Positions 1 through 12,790 of a stretch of DNA of 64,000 nt are shown piece after piece. A program made the position numbers and the translations under genes. The number at the start of each line of letters is the position of its first letter. Position 1 is the stretch's first letter. The notes under the pieces are model-generated. The model worked only from the letters and a program-made list of their open reading frames with translations. It did not search any database and was not told where the DNA came from. Origin of the DNA: Cristatella mucedo (lineage: Eukaryota > Bryozoa > Phylactolaemata > Cristatellidae); NCBI GenBank assembly GCA_009760855.2, contig WPIO01000001.1:1763501-1827500 (forward strand). The letters are read 5' to 3'.

Positions 1-530
1 TTCATCACTACCTGTCGATCAGCACAGCATAGCCTAGCTACCAACTGTCTGAAAAAAAACTACCGGGCAGTCAGCAGTGATGCCATGTTAATTGTCCACG
101 CACACGCACGACCGGCCGGTCGTGTTTCCGATCGATTCCATCGGTTTTCTTTCATAGAGAAGGTGAGATTAGTAAAGCGGTATACATGCACTGCGCATTC
201 TAGCAAGCCTAAAATAAACAGTTTACCAAACCGCTCTGGCAATTGCTGGCCCATAAGCGGAGCCAGAAAGTCTTTCTAAAGTAACCAGCCGTGCAAGCAT
301 CCACCCAGCCGGAACTTCGAATCGCACATTTGACTCTGCGTCCTTCGAAGGTCGACGAGTCGCATTCTGACTGTGTGGGCCACTTTACAAGGGGCCACGC
401 CCGGATTTCTTCATTGCCAACCGACCAACGGTCGCGTCGTGCTGGCTCGCGCCCCGTTGCCAAACGCTCGATCGCTGCTTCGAGTGAGCGTATCTATGAG
501 CGAGCGAGTATTTTGACTTGCTTGCTTCAG
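1..530. other. Upstream flank, presumably intron of the PWWP3-like gene
   Basis: No exon could be recognised. Short open frames on both strands lack any family resemblance. If the PWWP3 assignment is right, this is intron. Confidence 0.3.
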
Positions 531-619
531 AGACGTCTCTCATCTGAACGAGAAGCAGCTCGACTGGTTCATCCGAACAAGCCAAGCCCACTTGCAGGGC
601 ATCACTTGCGGCAAGGTAG
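531..619 (+). CDS. PWWP3-like gene, first visible exon
   Basis: The acceptor is 'cttgcttcag' and the exon enters with one base completing a split codon. It encodes 'DVSHLNEKQLDWFIRTSQ' and continues 'AHLQGITCGKV'. It ends at GTAG|gtaaca, phase 1. A competing donor, AAG|gtaggt after 615, would break frame with the next exon. Confidence 0.5.
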
Positions 620-3600
620 GTAACATCTCCCTGCTTGAAAGCGTACTGGGCCATCATCCCCTCCCATAATGCATCTGGTAGTTTTTCTGCATCTGATGCT
701 CGAAAAGGCGATGCTCGTGCCGTAGTGTCTTACTCGTACCCTTGACGTTGACACTCAGCTCGGCGAGTAGATGACAAATGTTCCTCAGCGGAGCGGCTGT
801 CGTTTACGACTGTAGAGCCTGTGCGAATTCTAAACGTCGACCTTTTAGCCTACATTGATCTAATTTTTAGGTATACTGCACACGCCACGAGCAATACAAT
901 AGAGACCGAAATTCGAGAAGTAAGTACTTGCTTCCTCGTGCGCTTGCATCATTATGGCCAAGCCTGCCAATAAAGATACAAGATCTAGGCACTAAGATCT
1001 GGCTATCTACTCTTAACATCAGCCTCTAGTTTTAGATTAGAATCGAGATACTTAATCTACTTTTAAGACATGGTGAAACGATCGCTGGTACGTGATCAGA
1101 TACAAATCTTGTGAAGCCGTGCTTGCATCTGCTGTGACCTGGAACATGGTTATTGCTTACGACAAGATTCTTACTTTCTTGCTTCTCAATTTTCTTACCG
1201 ATTTCTTATATTTTGCCATTATTATTACTTACCTGAGCCATTGCTCCATTAGTCCACTAATTATTTGATTGTGCTTATTTTGCAGCACATAAAAAGCGTT
1301 TATACAGAGATTCTCAGAAGTTCTCAGAGGGCGCCATAAAAATGTGTTACTTTTATTATTATTATTATTATTATTACTATCGTGATTAATACTCATGCAA
1401 TGATTTAGAAATGTGACGTTATTGTAACCAATACCAAGGGTAGTTCACTTCATTTCGATTCGGGGAGAATTGCACATGCCGACGTTTTGCCAAGCATTCG
1501 TGAGGCCATAATTGTTTTCCTTCGTTGCAGTACTTTTGGACAGGACTGGCGCATTTGAGCTATTCACGGAGGAACAATTAGATTTTATGATAGGTGCTCT
1601 TGTCAAGATGTATGTTGGTTCGGACTTAAAGGTAAGACAATTCTGAAGAAGCTTTATTGTGGTCTAATATTCAGCGTTACGCTAGGCCAAAAATGCTTTC
1701 GGATGCTCATTATATAATCATTGCACGAATAAGGTTTTCTTCAATCGAAGAACTAGTACACTGTATGTATATATAGAAATTTACTTAACCTACATTCCTG
1801 GGTACAGAAAAGTAACGTACATATTCAATCTCAACAAAATACGTCAAAATTGACAGTGTAGCATTTTCAAAGCATCAGCAACTTTTAAACATTAAAAATG
1901 AAGTGCATGCAACATATTCTATCGAATCAATATTGAATTCCAATCAAAAGATAGATGATAGCCAAGTGCAAATATCGGGAACACAATGTGCGACAGTGTG
2001 CTGCTAGAGAATTAGATGAGCTAAAATGCACGGAAGGATCAAAGCGCAGGTTCTCCACAACGGCGCAGGTGCTCGAAGGTGCAGGCTGTGCTTTCATTTT
2101 GCTGGAAACGAAAGCCCGGGGTTTTCTTGGCAATTACTAACAAAAGACGGGTGCTTACAATGCATAGAAGGAGCGGTGCTAGAACAGATCCTCGAGTCCT
2201 CGTACTCTAGAGACTAATCGGATAAAGGATGCCTTTTAGCTATCTATGCGCTGAAGTTTTTCACGAATATATCACCTGAATCATTGACGTTCAGTGCAAA
2301 TGATGCTCGGGTGAGATGATAAGTGCTCAAGAAGGGATTCGGATAATCTATATGTCTTATACTCTTCCTAGAGAAATACGGCGACGCTCTGCGATTACTG
2401 GGGTTCTGAAGTTGCTCAGCAGCATGCTTAGCCATGGCAAGAAATATCGGTTTCTGGAAAAAGAGTGGCAGACACGAAACCCGCTACCTCTGCATGGTAT
2501 ACAAGCAATGACCTAGGATGCGAGGTACGCTGATGTAACAGTCTCATTTATATATCGGCAGAAGACCCTTCACTCCTATGACCATCGCTTGCAGTGGACA
2601 ATTAAAGACTGCACCAAACTGTATTAGCATCCTAATAATGATAATAATAATTCGCTTGATAATTTGCCCTCAGAGAGCTCATTGTCAGAGCAAGGCTTTT
2701 GCACTTACTGTTCTAAGCACATTGCCAGCTAATTAAAGTCACAAATTTCAGAGCAGAATAAATTTGCTGAAGTATTAAAATGACGTATACTAAGAACTTT
2801 GTTTTGATGGATAAGATTCGGCATGGCTTCATCGTGAAAGGAAAATACGAAACCTCAATGCAATTTTCAAGTTTGAAAGAAAAAAGTTATAGCATCGGCA
2901 ACAAAAGTTAAGGATTAAGCCAGAGAAAATGCATATAGACGTACGGTAGACATACAATCGACTGCTCATGTAAGAATATTGCATATAGGAATACTTCTCT
3001 TATATGAATAGCAGTTCGGGATCGAAGATTGATTCTAGCTATGTACACAGCGTATGGGAATACTCCGCCAACACGATTGGACATTTTCCGGTCCAAGCGT
3101 ATTCTTATAAGTGGAGTCGACTGTGTATTGTTTAAATAGCATTTTATATTGTGCTCGTGACACTTTGCATTGTGCACGTGAAAATTTGCTCCACCGCCAC
3201 GTGAGAGTGCCTGCCATTGAGCACCGCCGATCGGTCCTCCGCCGATTTGGGAGATTATCGAGTTTCGCTCGCTGTAGACTGCCCATTTCCCTGAGTAAAT
3301 GGCTCGCTCTCGTCTTTCGACGCCCTGCGGTTGAATTGAAAATTTGCTTGTCCCGCATATGATATGCACAGGCGCACTTGCTTGTCTTGATTTGCCCACT
3401 GAGTGTGACAACTTGAACTAGCTACACTAGCTTGCTAAAGTAAGCACACAAGTGCGAACTCAACGAGCTAGCGGTAAGTGTGCCAGTACTGCCAGCCAGT
3501 TCTCACATCGAAGCTCACGCTCATTCTTGCGGATCCCTTATCGGCGGGTTTGCTCTAAAACTCCCAGCATGCAAACGTGCAACCGAGTAGCTGCACTACG

Positions 3601-3891
3601 CCCAGTCATAATTTGCTCATTTTGGCAGCATACCGGTAGCCATGGCAACCGGGCCTCTCCGGTGGAAAGAATTCCGAAAGACACCCCCAACGTCTTTCCG
3701 TCAGTTCAGAATGCAGGCAGCGTACTTACAGCGCGTCGTTCATTTCCTTTCAGAAGGCGGACTACCTATGTCGCGTGCTGTTTCTAGAGCAGCTAAAGCT
3801 GATGTACATGGCCGTGCACGGGGTGAACGAGGCCGAGGCTGAGCGAGCCTTTTCCGTCGAGCTGCCGCAACTCCAGTTCACGACGGAGTGA
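531..3891 (+). CDS. 3' end of a PWWP3A/MUM1-like gene (three exons, 5' part missing)
   Basis: Three exons join in frame: 531-619, 1531-1631 and 3754-3891. Together they give about 108 residues and a TGA stop. Each exon has a pyrimidine-rich AG acceptor, and each internal exon ends at a GT donor. The predicted peptide contains 'TEEQLDFMIGALVKMYVG' followed by 'YLCRVLFLEQLKLMYMAV' and 'NEAEAERAF'. From memory of the family, PWWP3A (MUM1) proteins end with a similar helical segment after the PWWP domain: an EEQLD motif, then a VLLPEAI-type helix and an AEEKY motif. PWWP3A is a nuclear chromatin/DNA-repair protein, so a nuclear role is inferred only by that resemblance. The PWWP domain itself is not in the window and would lie upstream. 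The 619 donor is chosen over the stronger-looking one at 615 because only 619 keeps frame with the next exon. Exon structure is more certain than the family name. Confidence 0.55.
620..1530. other. Intron of the PWWP3-like gene
   Basis: Noncoding between exons 531-619 and 1531-1631, with an (ATT)n tract at about 1353-1378. No further exon is seen. Confidence 0.45.
1531..1631 (+). CDS. PWWP3-like gene, middle exon
   Basis: The acceptor 'tccttcgttgcag' precedes it. Two bases complete the split codon, then 33 codons are open, including 'LFTEEQLDFMIGALVKMY'. The donor is AAG|gtaaga, phase 0. A resemblance to P450 I-helix lead-in sequence was considered and set aside because no GxDTT motif follows. 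Confidence 0.6.
2531..2616 (-). mobile_element. tRNA-derived SINE, 5'-truncated remnant
   Basis: Matches the 3' half of the SINE copies at 4296 and 33965: the 'cagaaga..cttgcagtg..aaag' core in the same order. The tRNA-like head is missing. Confidence 0.5.
2632..2710 (-). mobile_element. LINE family A, 3' end remnant
   Basis: 'ataatgataataataat' followed by 'ttgataatttgccctcagagagctc', the reverse complement of the family-A 3' end and tail. Confidence 0.55.
3754..3891 (+). CDS. PWWP3-like gene, terminal exon
   Basis: The acceptor is 'catttcctttcag', phase 0. There are 45 codons and TGA at 3889-3891. The peptide begins 'KADYLCRVLFLEQLKLMY' and ends 'LPQLQFTTE'. It is more GC-rich than its surroundings. 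ATTAAA hexamers at 4113 and 4179 could serve as poly(A) signals, but this is not decisive. Confidence 0.6.
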   Translation, partial: KADYLCRVLFLEQLKLMYMAVHGVNEAEAERAFSVELPQLQFTTE

Positions 3892-4295
3892 CTTTAGATC
3901 CAGCAAGCAGGCGCCCGACGCTGTCATCGAAAAGTCGCTCCATTCTGAGAAGCGAGAAGAAGGAGTGTTCGAAACGGCAACAGCGTGGCGTCACGAACGA
4001 GCTCAGTCCTCAGCCGGCACTCGTCCGCATCAAAACCGCTGGCCTGAATAGGCGGCGACACTGCCTACTACGCTGCGTTATGGAAATGCTTGGAGTGCGC
4101 TTCAGTGAACGAATTAAATATATTGGAAGCAGTCGCTCGGCGACCGCAGAACTTTAAATTGCTTCTCTGAGTCGCCAGATTAAATGAATTCATCGCTGCT
4201 CAGTCGTTCACGAAATGGAGGGGCAATTGTTTATGGCCCATAGTGACGTGTTCAGAGATCAAATTTCAAATTCTACAAATAATTAATAAATAAAT
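3892..4295. other. 3' flank of the PWWP3-like gene
   Basis: Probable 3' UTR and flank. A short open frame at 3888-4157 looks accidental. Confidence 0.3.
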
Positions 4296-4452
4296 ACTAG
4301 CTGATTCAACAGCCTATTTTGTATAGCGACAGAAGAGGCTTGGCGGCTATCACCACTGCTTGCAGTGACGATAAAGGATCGCCCACCACAGGATTCGAAC
4401 CCACGACCTCAGGGCCGAGGTTGTGAAAAGCAACCGCCTTACCCAGTGATCC
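4296..4452 (-). mobile_element. tRNA-derived SINE
   Basis: Read on the minus strand it has an A-box-like 'cactgggtaaggcgg' and a consensus B box 'GGGTTCGAATCC'. A unique region with 'gctatacaaaa' follows, then a 3' end 'cagctagt' and an A/T-rich tail. It is collinear with the copy at 33965-34140. Confidence 0.75.
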
Positions 4453-4495
4453 CCCAGAGAGCTCAATCTCTTTTTAGGCACTTTACAATTAAAAT
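4453..4495 (-). mobile_element. LINE family A, 3' terminal hairpin remnant
   Basis: 'agagagctcaatctct..taggcactttac' is the family-A 3' end without its AAT tail, abutting the head of the SINE. Confidence 0.45.
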
Positions 4496-6792
4496 TTTTT
4501 GACTGCCATAGTTCAAGTAATCCCTCGCACAGCTAGCCTTGCAGGGAGGTGTGGCTATTATCCAAGGCAACTTGGTGGACCATATAGCCTCTGTTGTAAG
4601 TATTGCTCGTACCTAGTTGTAATTATAAGCGGACACATTCATTCACGCAGTACGCAGAGATCCGGCCCGATCACATAACTAGCAACTTGAAGCTGAGATT
4701 AGGTAGGTCGCTGTTTTGAAGGCTGTACTCGAAGTAGTATCGAAAATGCCGCAAACGGACTGGAGCAGCTTCTGCACGGGGGTCACCAGGCGGCCAGAAT
4801 AGCATACGCTTGCTAATGTTTGCCGACGTTAGACAGATATCGACGAAGCCCAGAGCCCATTGCATTTCCATGGGTACCGGCAGGTGCAGCATCAATACAC
4901 GCCGATTTGCCAGAGTAACGAAATAGGGAACCAATATAGAATGCCTATACTTTATAATTTAAACTACGTCGTGTAGAGCGCTATATTCGATATCTACTCA
5001 GGGTTACAAGTGTCCGGGTCCTGCTATACAGCACGAAAACCTGCTACACGTGAGCACGACTACGCTGCCTGACTCCAACTCCGGAGTCAACCGTCCGACT
5101 AACATGACTCTTATATGCGGTACTATACTTAAAAGAACTGTGAATAAAACCTGAGAAGTCGCACTCTGGCTAATACGTCATGCAAACGTTAATCTCGCTC
5201 AATTGGTTGGACGAACGGACAGGCAACCCAAAAATCACAGGATGGTTGCCGGCTCAAAGCATAATTATCTTCCTTCGCTCTCAATGCGAACGGCCTCCGG
5301 TTAGTCTGCAATTTAAATTTGTTGATCGGTCTTCTTCCTTTGAAGATGCACCGGAGCCGGAGCTCAATAAATTGTAGAGTAGATGCCTGATAGCTGCATC
5401 GCTGGCTTGCTACATCAGCCAGACGCTGACAGAGCTAACTATTATTAGCCACATTTTTGAATTATAAACTTTAGGAATCGGTTAAGTCGTAATCATTATA
5501 TTGGAAATATTGTGTACAGATGTATTGATAGTTAGTTGGCATTACTCTCGTTATTAATACAACGTGCTTTGAATGGGGAAAAGCATGGCTACTGCTGTGC
5601 GCTGTGTGCATGTATCTCCATTTAGCTCTCGAAAAGAGTAAGTTGACTACATGGATTTGTTATGTTAACCTACTGGCTTACTATTAACCTATCCCTGATT
5701 ACAACCTTTGCTGCTGCAGTAGTAGGCATACCTTCGTATGTCGGTCCAGTAACTTCGACTAGGTGATGGCGCGTCGAGGCCCTAGCCTTAATGGTGGCGG
5801 TTGCATGTTTTCGAACATTTTTATCTTTTTTGTGAGTTACGTCTGTAGCAAAAGACTTCCGTCAAGGAGCAGTTACCGCACTTTCGTGACAGTGGGTCCA
5901 TTGAAAGTATGAAAAGTACGCGTGAGGTTCATAAGCAACCTAATTTTCAAACAGCGGGAAAGGAGTCTTAGATGATCACACGCCTGCTCGCTGCAAGGTA
6001 TAATGGGTCGCCAGCCACTGGATATTAGCCAACGACCAAGCTGGGAACGGCTAGCAAGCTTGCCCAAGGCAAAGACCCCGTACCTTCGCCTGTAGATCTA
6101 TGTACTAGTTCAGAACTAAAACCCACACTAGCTTCAGAGTAAGTTTAGACACTGAGATATATTGATCTTACGTATTATTATTTCTCTGCGCAGCTTTTCA
6201 TTCGTGCCAGGATAATACGATAGGTCAAGGTTGGCTGAGAACACAAAGCTTTGCTCTCGGTTGCACAGCTTTGTTCGCCGGCCACCGTATTGAATATTGG
6301 GTACAAAAGAACAATGCGGAAGTAGAAGGGGCCCCTGCTCGTTGCCTAGGACCGCGAAACTGGCCTCTACTGGTCTAGAAATAGTTATCTAAGCTGTCTA
6401 ACAACCTAGTGAGGATTCGACCTTTGACTATTTAGCTTGAGTTAAACTTGGCGCTGGACAGCAAGGTAAGCAAAACTGTTCAGCATTCCTTAGAGCAATT
6501 AGTGTCTAGACTGGCCCGGCCATGAGGACAATGCAGCTTAGTTAAAAGGGCTTAGCAGCTGACCTGGGGGGAGGGGCGGCTCATCAGCAGTTCACCTCCA
6601 AATTCTGTTCAGCAATAACCAATTACGCTTTCACCCTATCGCCCGAATGCCTAGCTGTCTAGTCGACGAAACTCATTCAGTCAGCGAAACCTGTGACCCA
6701 GGATCTTTCGAGTGCTAGTATTGTCTCTCAGGAACCTAATGAAACCTGGTTATCGAAACCGGATAAGTTAAGGGGCCATTCTGATCTTCCTC
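4496..6792. other. Intergenic, nothing recognised
   Basis: Only short unrelated open frames. No splice-framed coding segment or repeat could be identified. Confidence 0.4.
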
Positions 6793-7170
6793 GTTTACCT
6801 AGCTGAACTGCTGCGCCAGTCTCCACCTCATCGTGCTGTCATGTCCTGTGTGCTTTTGCTCTGCAGGTTTTAAACCACGGAACTCCCTTCCACGATTCAC
6901 ACGCAGCGACAACTACTCTTCTGCTGTCGATTATGGCACATCCTTTCCAGCCGTCTTGAGCTGCTACTTTCATGTTAATCGCTACCTCAACTGCTCTACT
7001 GATTCAGCTGTTTTCTCACACTTTTTTTTGTGCAAGATGAAGTCTTGTGGCTACCGAATGCATACTAAAGGTCGCCCAGGGTGTAATTGCACTATAAAAA
7101 TACCTCTGCGAAATACCCACGTAGTCTTTGTGGAGTTATACACAGAAGTACCTTGCATTACTTGATCTTA
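6793..7170 (+). mobile_element. LINE family B, 3' end fragment
   Basis: Starts at 'tacctagctgaactgctgc' (YLAELL) and continues with 'VDYGTSFPAVLSCYFHVN', matching the C-terminus of the RT ORF at 27659. It then has the family-B 3' UTR ('acccacgtagtctttgtgg'). Confidence 0.75.
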
Positions 7171-10029
7171 AGCAATTCGAATATCTGCATGCTTGATTGG
7201 GTCTTAACTGCTTAATCATCTGATTGTACACCCAGTATACACATTTTATTGTGCATGACCCTGCAAATGCTAATGTGAAAGCTTAATGGCCCAAACTCAG
7301 TCTCAAATCCACTAAAATCAAGACACATCTTGCAACGCCATTCAAGACCTAAATTATGTAAGTCGATTTAGATAATGTTCTGTACGGTAGAAAGTAGTCG
7401 TGCTTTTGATGTACCACAAAAGCAGGTGCAGTGAAGGCTTCTGTATCTCTCCTGGACGGCTGAAACTGGAATTGAATAGGGCTAAAGATATTTGCAGTTT
7501 GGCTTAGGAATGAGCCCTCCAAAGTTACCGAAGAAACCTGTCTCCTCGTTATTTCGGTAGAGCCTAGAGGTTCATAGGTCCTGACAAGCTAATGAAATTA
7601 CTTTTTCAATGAGCTGCTGAAACTTCATTTGTTCTTAACTGACGATACCTGCTGCCGATAGCCGTGCATTTCTGTGCGAATTTTTCTGAATAACGTCCTC
7701 TCTGAATCTCTGCATGACCTATTATTGTCATGTGCTGCACAGCTTGCGGAAGGATAGTAGTAGGAGCACTTTGCGTAGCCTCTGGTAGAAAGCTCTTTCC
7801 TTATTTCAAGTACTCTAAGTAATATGAAAACAAGCTTTCACGTCACTGGCTTCCTTAACTTTAAGCACCCGACAGCGTTTGTATTTTAAGACGTCACTTT
7901 CGGGCAAAGACGCTGGGTAATTATACTAAAGGTCTAGATTTAAAAAACAGCAAATAATCCTACTTAGGAGCTTGTGCACCAAGGTTTCATAACCTAGCCA
8001 GTGTCATTGCATAACCATGCGGAACCAAAAGGGAAGAATACATAGACCTACCGATCACGTATATCCGACTAATTTGATTGTATATTTAATAATGATTGAT
8101 TGCCCATTCTAGGCTTTCATTTATATACCAATGACACAGAAATGAAATCTGGCTATAATATTCCTAAGTGACCTTTTATTAGAAAACCACAGTTTAGCAC
8201 TGAATGCAATTAAAAGCAAGCTTGACGGCTAAGAATGATGTGCCAAAGTCGGAAGCACGACTCGAGTCGGAAGTAGATGTCATTTCGTGTGTACTAACTA
8301 CAGAAATACAGCTTGTACAAGTATTCGTGATTCCCATAATGTCATATGAGTCATATGGCTCTTCGTCGATTGGCTCAATTTTACTTAATTTCGGCTTCGA
8401 AAATTCCTGAATTTCAGTAGTGTGTTTTATCTGGGTCCCAAGTTTCTGCAGACCAAGCATCAGCTTCATTTTTTTAAACTCAATATCTCAATCAGGGCAT
8501 AGTTTAATCACGGCAACAAAGAAATCAATCTTTCTTATTTAATGTTCACCCATACAGTCACGAAAACAATGAGAATAGCTGAAGATGACCTTGAGGATCT
8601 TCTGCAATTAAATAACACTTCCGATGCCAAATGTTATGAACGCTGCATGGCGGTTTCCACGTTCAGACAGAACCTGGACGCAAACACTATGCACATAGAG
8701 CGGGTCTAGTCCAGCGGATGCATGACGTATAAATGCATGCAAGCGGGGTATACGTGCGAATCTCTAAGGTTTGGATTCACATGGTATGGATTCACAGCTG
8801 GTGACTTGTAAGTGCAGCTCTAATGCACACAAGTCTCCCGACGGTCGAGGAACAAAAGAGCAATGAAGATAAGCCATACCTACTGCAGCAAGTTCAAATA
8901 CATGAAAACTGAAGTCGATTCGACGTTGATGGATTGCTACAGGCATTCTATAGTAGCCGCAACCGACAGCCAGTCTCGTATGATTCAAAGTCTATCAAAT
9001 AACTCGGTCAACTGCTCAGGCACGAACTTTTTCTCATTACATGGCGTCGAATTGTAATGAATTTAATCCTAGAATATTTATTAGCCTCTTGCGAGCCATC
9101 GCATTTCAGGAGCAACGAATTTTAATATTGCTAATTTATTACTCTGACGTCTGACAAGCGAGCTGCTTAAAGAGCTACAAGTTTATCAAGACGTTTAACC
9201 GACAAAATTACACTTCAAGATTAAAATAGAGAAGCCCTAAATTTCCTAAACTACCAGATGTGGATACGGATGTAATCTTAGAATCGCACTAAATCAGCAT
9301 CAGACCAAGAATTAGTGATTAGCCCTTGTTTCAGGTACTATAGTAAAAAAGAAAGATGTCTCTGCGACACTGTGTCAACCAATCTGTAGGGGACATGTTG
9401 TTCGAGAACACTCCAAAGTGTTTGTTTTCCTCCATCAATGAGGGAATAAGCGATGCCAGAAAAAATCTGAAGGCTTACAATAAAGTTCCGCATCATGAGC
9501 AGGTTTCAAATTCTTTGTGTATCCATGCATTAAGCTATGTTTACTGAAAACTCGATGATGCTTTGCTCATACGATAAAGCAGTAACAGCAAACTAGGCTA
9601 GGCATTAATTCTAGATGATAATTTGTGGGTTTGAGCACTGCTGTGGGCTGGTAGGCAATCCTTCGTGGGGATCTGCACGAGGTACTGATAGTGGTGTTTG
9701 CTCCTCGGCTATTCTTTAAATAACGCAATTAAATTAGCACTCCTTTAAATGTATTACCTCCTTTAGTTACCGAGTCAATCAACTCTTCCAGAAAAATTCC
9801 TAATTCGCAACCTCAAGGCAATCTCAAAATATAGCTTTTGATGTACGCTAATTAATCTATCTGATCTCTCTGCTTGAACTCGTCGATCCATCACTGCTAT
9901 TTGAAGCTATTGGTTTGATCCTGCTCGAGCGCCACGGTACACGCCCGGATCTCACTTTAACATTACTAGACTAGGTCAGGTTCTAGATCTGCGAAAGATA
10001 TCAGCGGATGTACGTAAATTGCCGTCAGT
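7171..10029. other. Intergenic, nothing recognised
   Basis: A/T-rich with short open frames (8194-8469 minus, 8863-9057 plus) that match nothing known to me and lack splice context. Confidence 0.4.
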
Positions 10030-10730
10030 CTTCCATTGACCCCTTAAAGTATCCGGTGATCCCTCGCAGCCCTTGAGGACGTCGAATTCTCTCAAGCTTC
10101 TCACTGCATGTGCTGGTGAAATTCGCACGCGGATAGCAGCAAACTTTCCTTAATTGAATGACAATAAAAACCAACTTACTAGTCGTGGGCAAACCTAGTG
10201 CGATTCAGAAAGTGGAAAGGTTAACGCTCACAATCGGCTCTGGCAGCATATCCCCTGCTCAATCTGCACACAATGTAGGTGTGCTAGTCCCAATTGACCT
10301 TTCGTTAGACGACCACATCAGCTCCACAGTCCAGTCTGCTACTTTCAGCAACATAACATGGCTAATATTCGGGCTCTTTCAGACATGCTAAAATTCGGGC
10401 TTTTTCAGACAGGGATACCATATCTAAATTTGTCTATGCATTTGTAAAATCTCGTCCCGACGTCTGTAACTTACTGCTTGCTTGTCTACAGGCCTGTGCA
10501 TTCATTCAGGCGCTTACAGCGTGTGCAAAACTCTGCAGCTAGGTTTTTTTGTTATGAGCGTCGCAGCTTCCACATCATACCACTTCTCACAAATCTACAC
10601 TGGCTTACAGTCAAGCAACGCGTCAACTTCAAGGTTCCATCATTCACTTTTAGATCCCATTTATTTTTTTGCTCCAGCCTACCTATCAGATCTATATAGA
10701 TCTGATTTCGTTTGATTTTGGTTTGATATT
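10030..10730 (+). mobile_element. LINE family A, RT C-terminal fragment
   Basis: Degraded reverse transcriptase: 'LNDNKTNLLVVGKPS', 'NVGVLVPIDLSLDDHIS', then 'RVQNSAARFF' and 'IYTGLQSSN', each with parallels in the copies at 24.4-25.1 kb and 40.4-40.9 kb. Several frameshifts. Confidence 0.75.
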
Positions 10731-10754
10731 GGTTCCCCTTCTTTTCATTCTTTA

Positions 10755-10990
10755 GGTTTTCTAACTCAGGCCGACGTTATCACCAAGTACAATAATAGTC
10801 TTCGGATTTACGCTGATGACAGTCAGCTCTACCGATCCTTCTAAGCATCGCTCTTCATTCAGCTCTTTTGGTTCCCCTACTTCCTGCATTGATAGCGTAT
10901 CCTTATTTGAATGGCCTCCAACTGCTATAAGCTTAATGATGCAATAATGACATCATGTCTATCACCGAAATTCAGTGCCGTTTGAAAGTT
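10755..10990 (+). mobile_element. LINE RT core fragment
   Basis: Carries the RT catalytic signature as 'LRIYADDSQLYRSF', then a decayed version of the segment that normally follows. It joins directly to the previous fragment, so this is a rearranged or tandem insertion. Confidence 0.6.
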
Positions 10991-11199
10991 AGAATACCTA
11001 AATCTCATATTTGGTTAATCAAGCCCTACTCCAGCGACATCTGCCTGTAATCTGAACGTAGTATTCTGAAACTACTTATATCTTCAACTTTTAATTCGGC
11101 TTACTTTTCGTTATGTATCACAACAAAAATCGTGGCTTTCTTGGGTAAGAGTAAAAGAGCCAAACTATTTTACATTTTCTATTAGTTCACATCGGATTG

Positions 11200-12790
11200 G
11201 GACCCTCGCTATGGGTGATGTCAACGTTTATCTTAATAACTAATCCGACGCCTTCAGCACCGAATTTCATTTACTGACTGACTCATTTTCTCCTACGGCT
11301 CACGTGTGTATGACCCAACTCACAATAGGGGCCACACACTCGACCAAGTTTGCTCCTACAACTTCAGGCTATCGGTACCTATCATTACAGAATTCTGTAA
11401 TTTGACGACATGCAGATTTCATTCAATCTACAGTGTGTGCCCTCCTCTAGATCCATAGTTACCAGTGAATCACGAAACCTCTAAACCCTTGATATCGATG
11501 CTTTACGCAAGAGAGTTTCTTATTTGACCCTGCTTTTTGATCCCTAATCCGACCGGTCATCATTGATGGAATGCTACAGCACGACACTGGCTGACATACT
11601 CGACGAGATTGCACCTCTGACTCAGCACACTGTGCGCCTTCGCCCTGACGGCTCGTGGCTTGCCGAAGACATTGAACTATCCTGGTTTACTGAGCGAAAG
11701 CATGAAAAAGCATACTAAAGATAACGACTGAGTATCCGTTGTCAGGCATATGAGGTCTATTGTAGATAGAGCCAATCGATCCTAGTAGAGGCAAAGGTCT
11801 TGCTTCTAAAAATCTTGTTTGATTGTGGGCATCAGCATTGTGGGATTGTGCATCAGTGATTCAACCGTCTCCTTAACCGCTCCCAGGTTAGCTCCTCGCT
11901 TACTTATCCGTGTGATGATCTAGCTGATTGCATCCCTAACTTCTTTGTCTGCAAGATAGACAAGATCGGAGAGTCTATTCCTTTGGTGGCAGCATCCTCC
12001 CTGGACTCAAGTCCCTCAATTACGTTCATCGCTTCAATGTCTACATTCGAGAAGACCTCAGGTGACGCCATCCTGAAATTCATCTCCCAATCAAAGATGA
12101 CTACTAGTCAAATAAATCTTATTTCCACTGTCCTACTTGTTGGTGCATATATATGCTGCTGCAATATAAAATGCATACTAACAAAATAAATATGCTCTCA
12201 GCCCCAGGCCATGTCCTTGCACATTCTTTTCAAAAAGGCTGAAGTCGGGCCAGTAATTAAAAAAGCAACATTAAACGAAAAGAACTGTAGCAACTACGGT
12301 CCGGCCTCTCTTCTACGTCTCCTAATAAAGACACTGGAATGAGTCCTGGCTGACCAGCTGAACTCTGAGTCCAGTGTTTAAGGTGCTCGCACCGACCAAG
12401 GTCTGGCCGAGGTTGTCGGCTCAAATTTCGTGGCATATGTGAAGCTCCTTAATGGAGATTAAGTTCTCTCAGGGTGCTATACCAATGAATTATAAAACAA
12501 TGAACTGTATATTAGAACCTAACACAGCAAACGCATTCGTCTATCGTAGCATGTAGTAGGTCCATGTGATTCGTCCTTGTGTTCTTATGCGTGCTGCCAC
12601 CGTTCATGCTTCTACTAACCATATTTGGATGGTGATCCTAAGCAGGTCACCTCTAACCATGTTATATCGGTCGACAGTGAGTATGCTACTATTAGCCATT
12701 CAATCATGTTTCCTTGGCAGCATGTGTAAAGTGCTTGGAAAGAGGCTAAGTTCTCTGGGTGTGCAATATAAACTTATTCTTATTCTTTAG
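11200..12790 (+). mobile_element. LINE family A, internally deleted copy with 3' tail
   Basis: In order it has an endonuclease C-terminal segment ('RGHTLDQV' type, about 11310-11350), the linker 'LADILDEIAPLTQHTV' (about 11590), the N-terminal RT segment with a decayed 'NYGPASLLRLLIKTLE' (about 12290), then the family-A 3' UTR from about 12545 to an A/T-rich tail at 12785. The RT palm is deleted. Confidence 0.7.

Larger units (their letters stand above)
1632..3753. other. Intron of the PWWP3-like gene with SINE and LINE remnants
   Basis: Contains a SINE remnant (about 2531-2616) and a LINE 3' end (about 2632-2710). The rest is unremarkable. An extra small exon cannot be excluded. Confidence 0.45.

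Noticed and set aside
1531-1631. Exon of a second P450 (I-helix)
   Set aside because: 'LFTEEQLDFMI' resembles the lead-in to the I-helix, but no GxDTT motif follows. The frame joins a non-P450 terminal exon instead.
4380-4452. Genuine tRNA gene on the minus strand
   Set aside because: The B box is good, but the body continues into a repeated unique region shared with three other copies and no acceptor stem closes, so it is a SINE.
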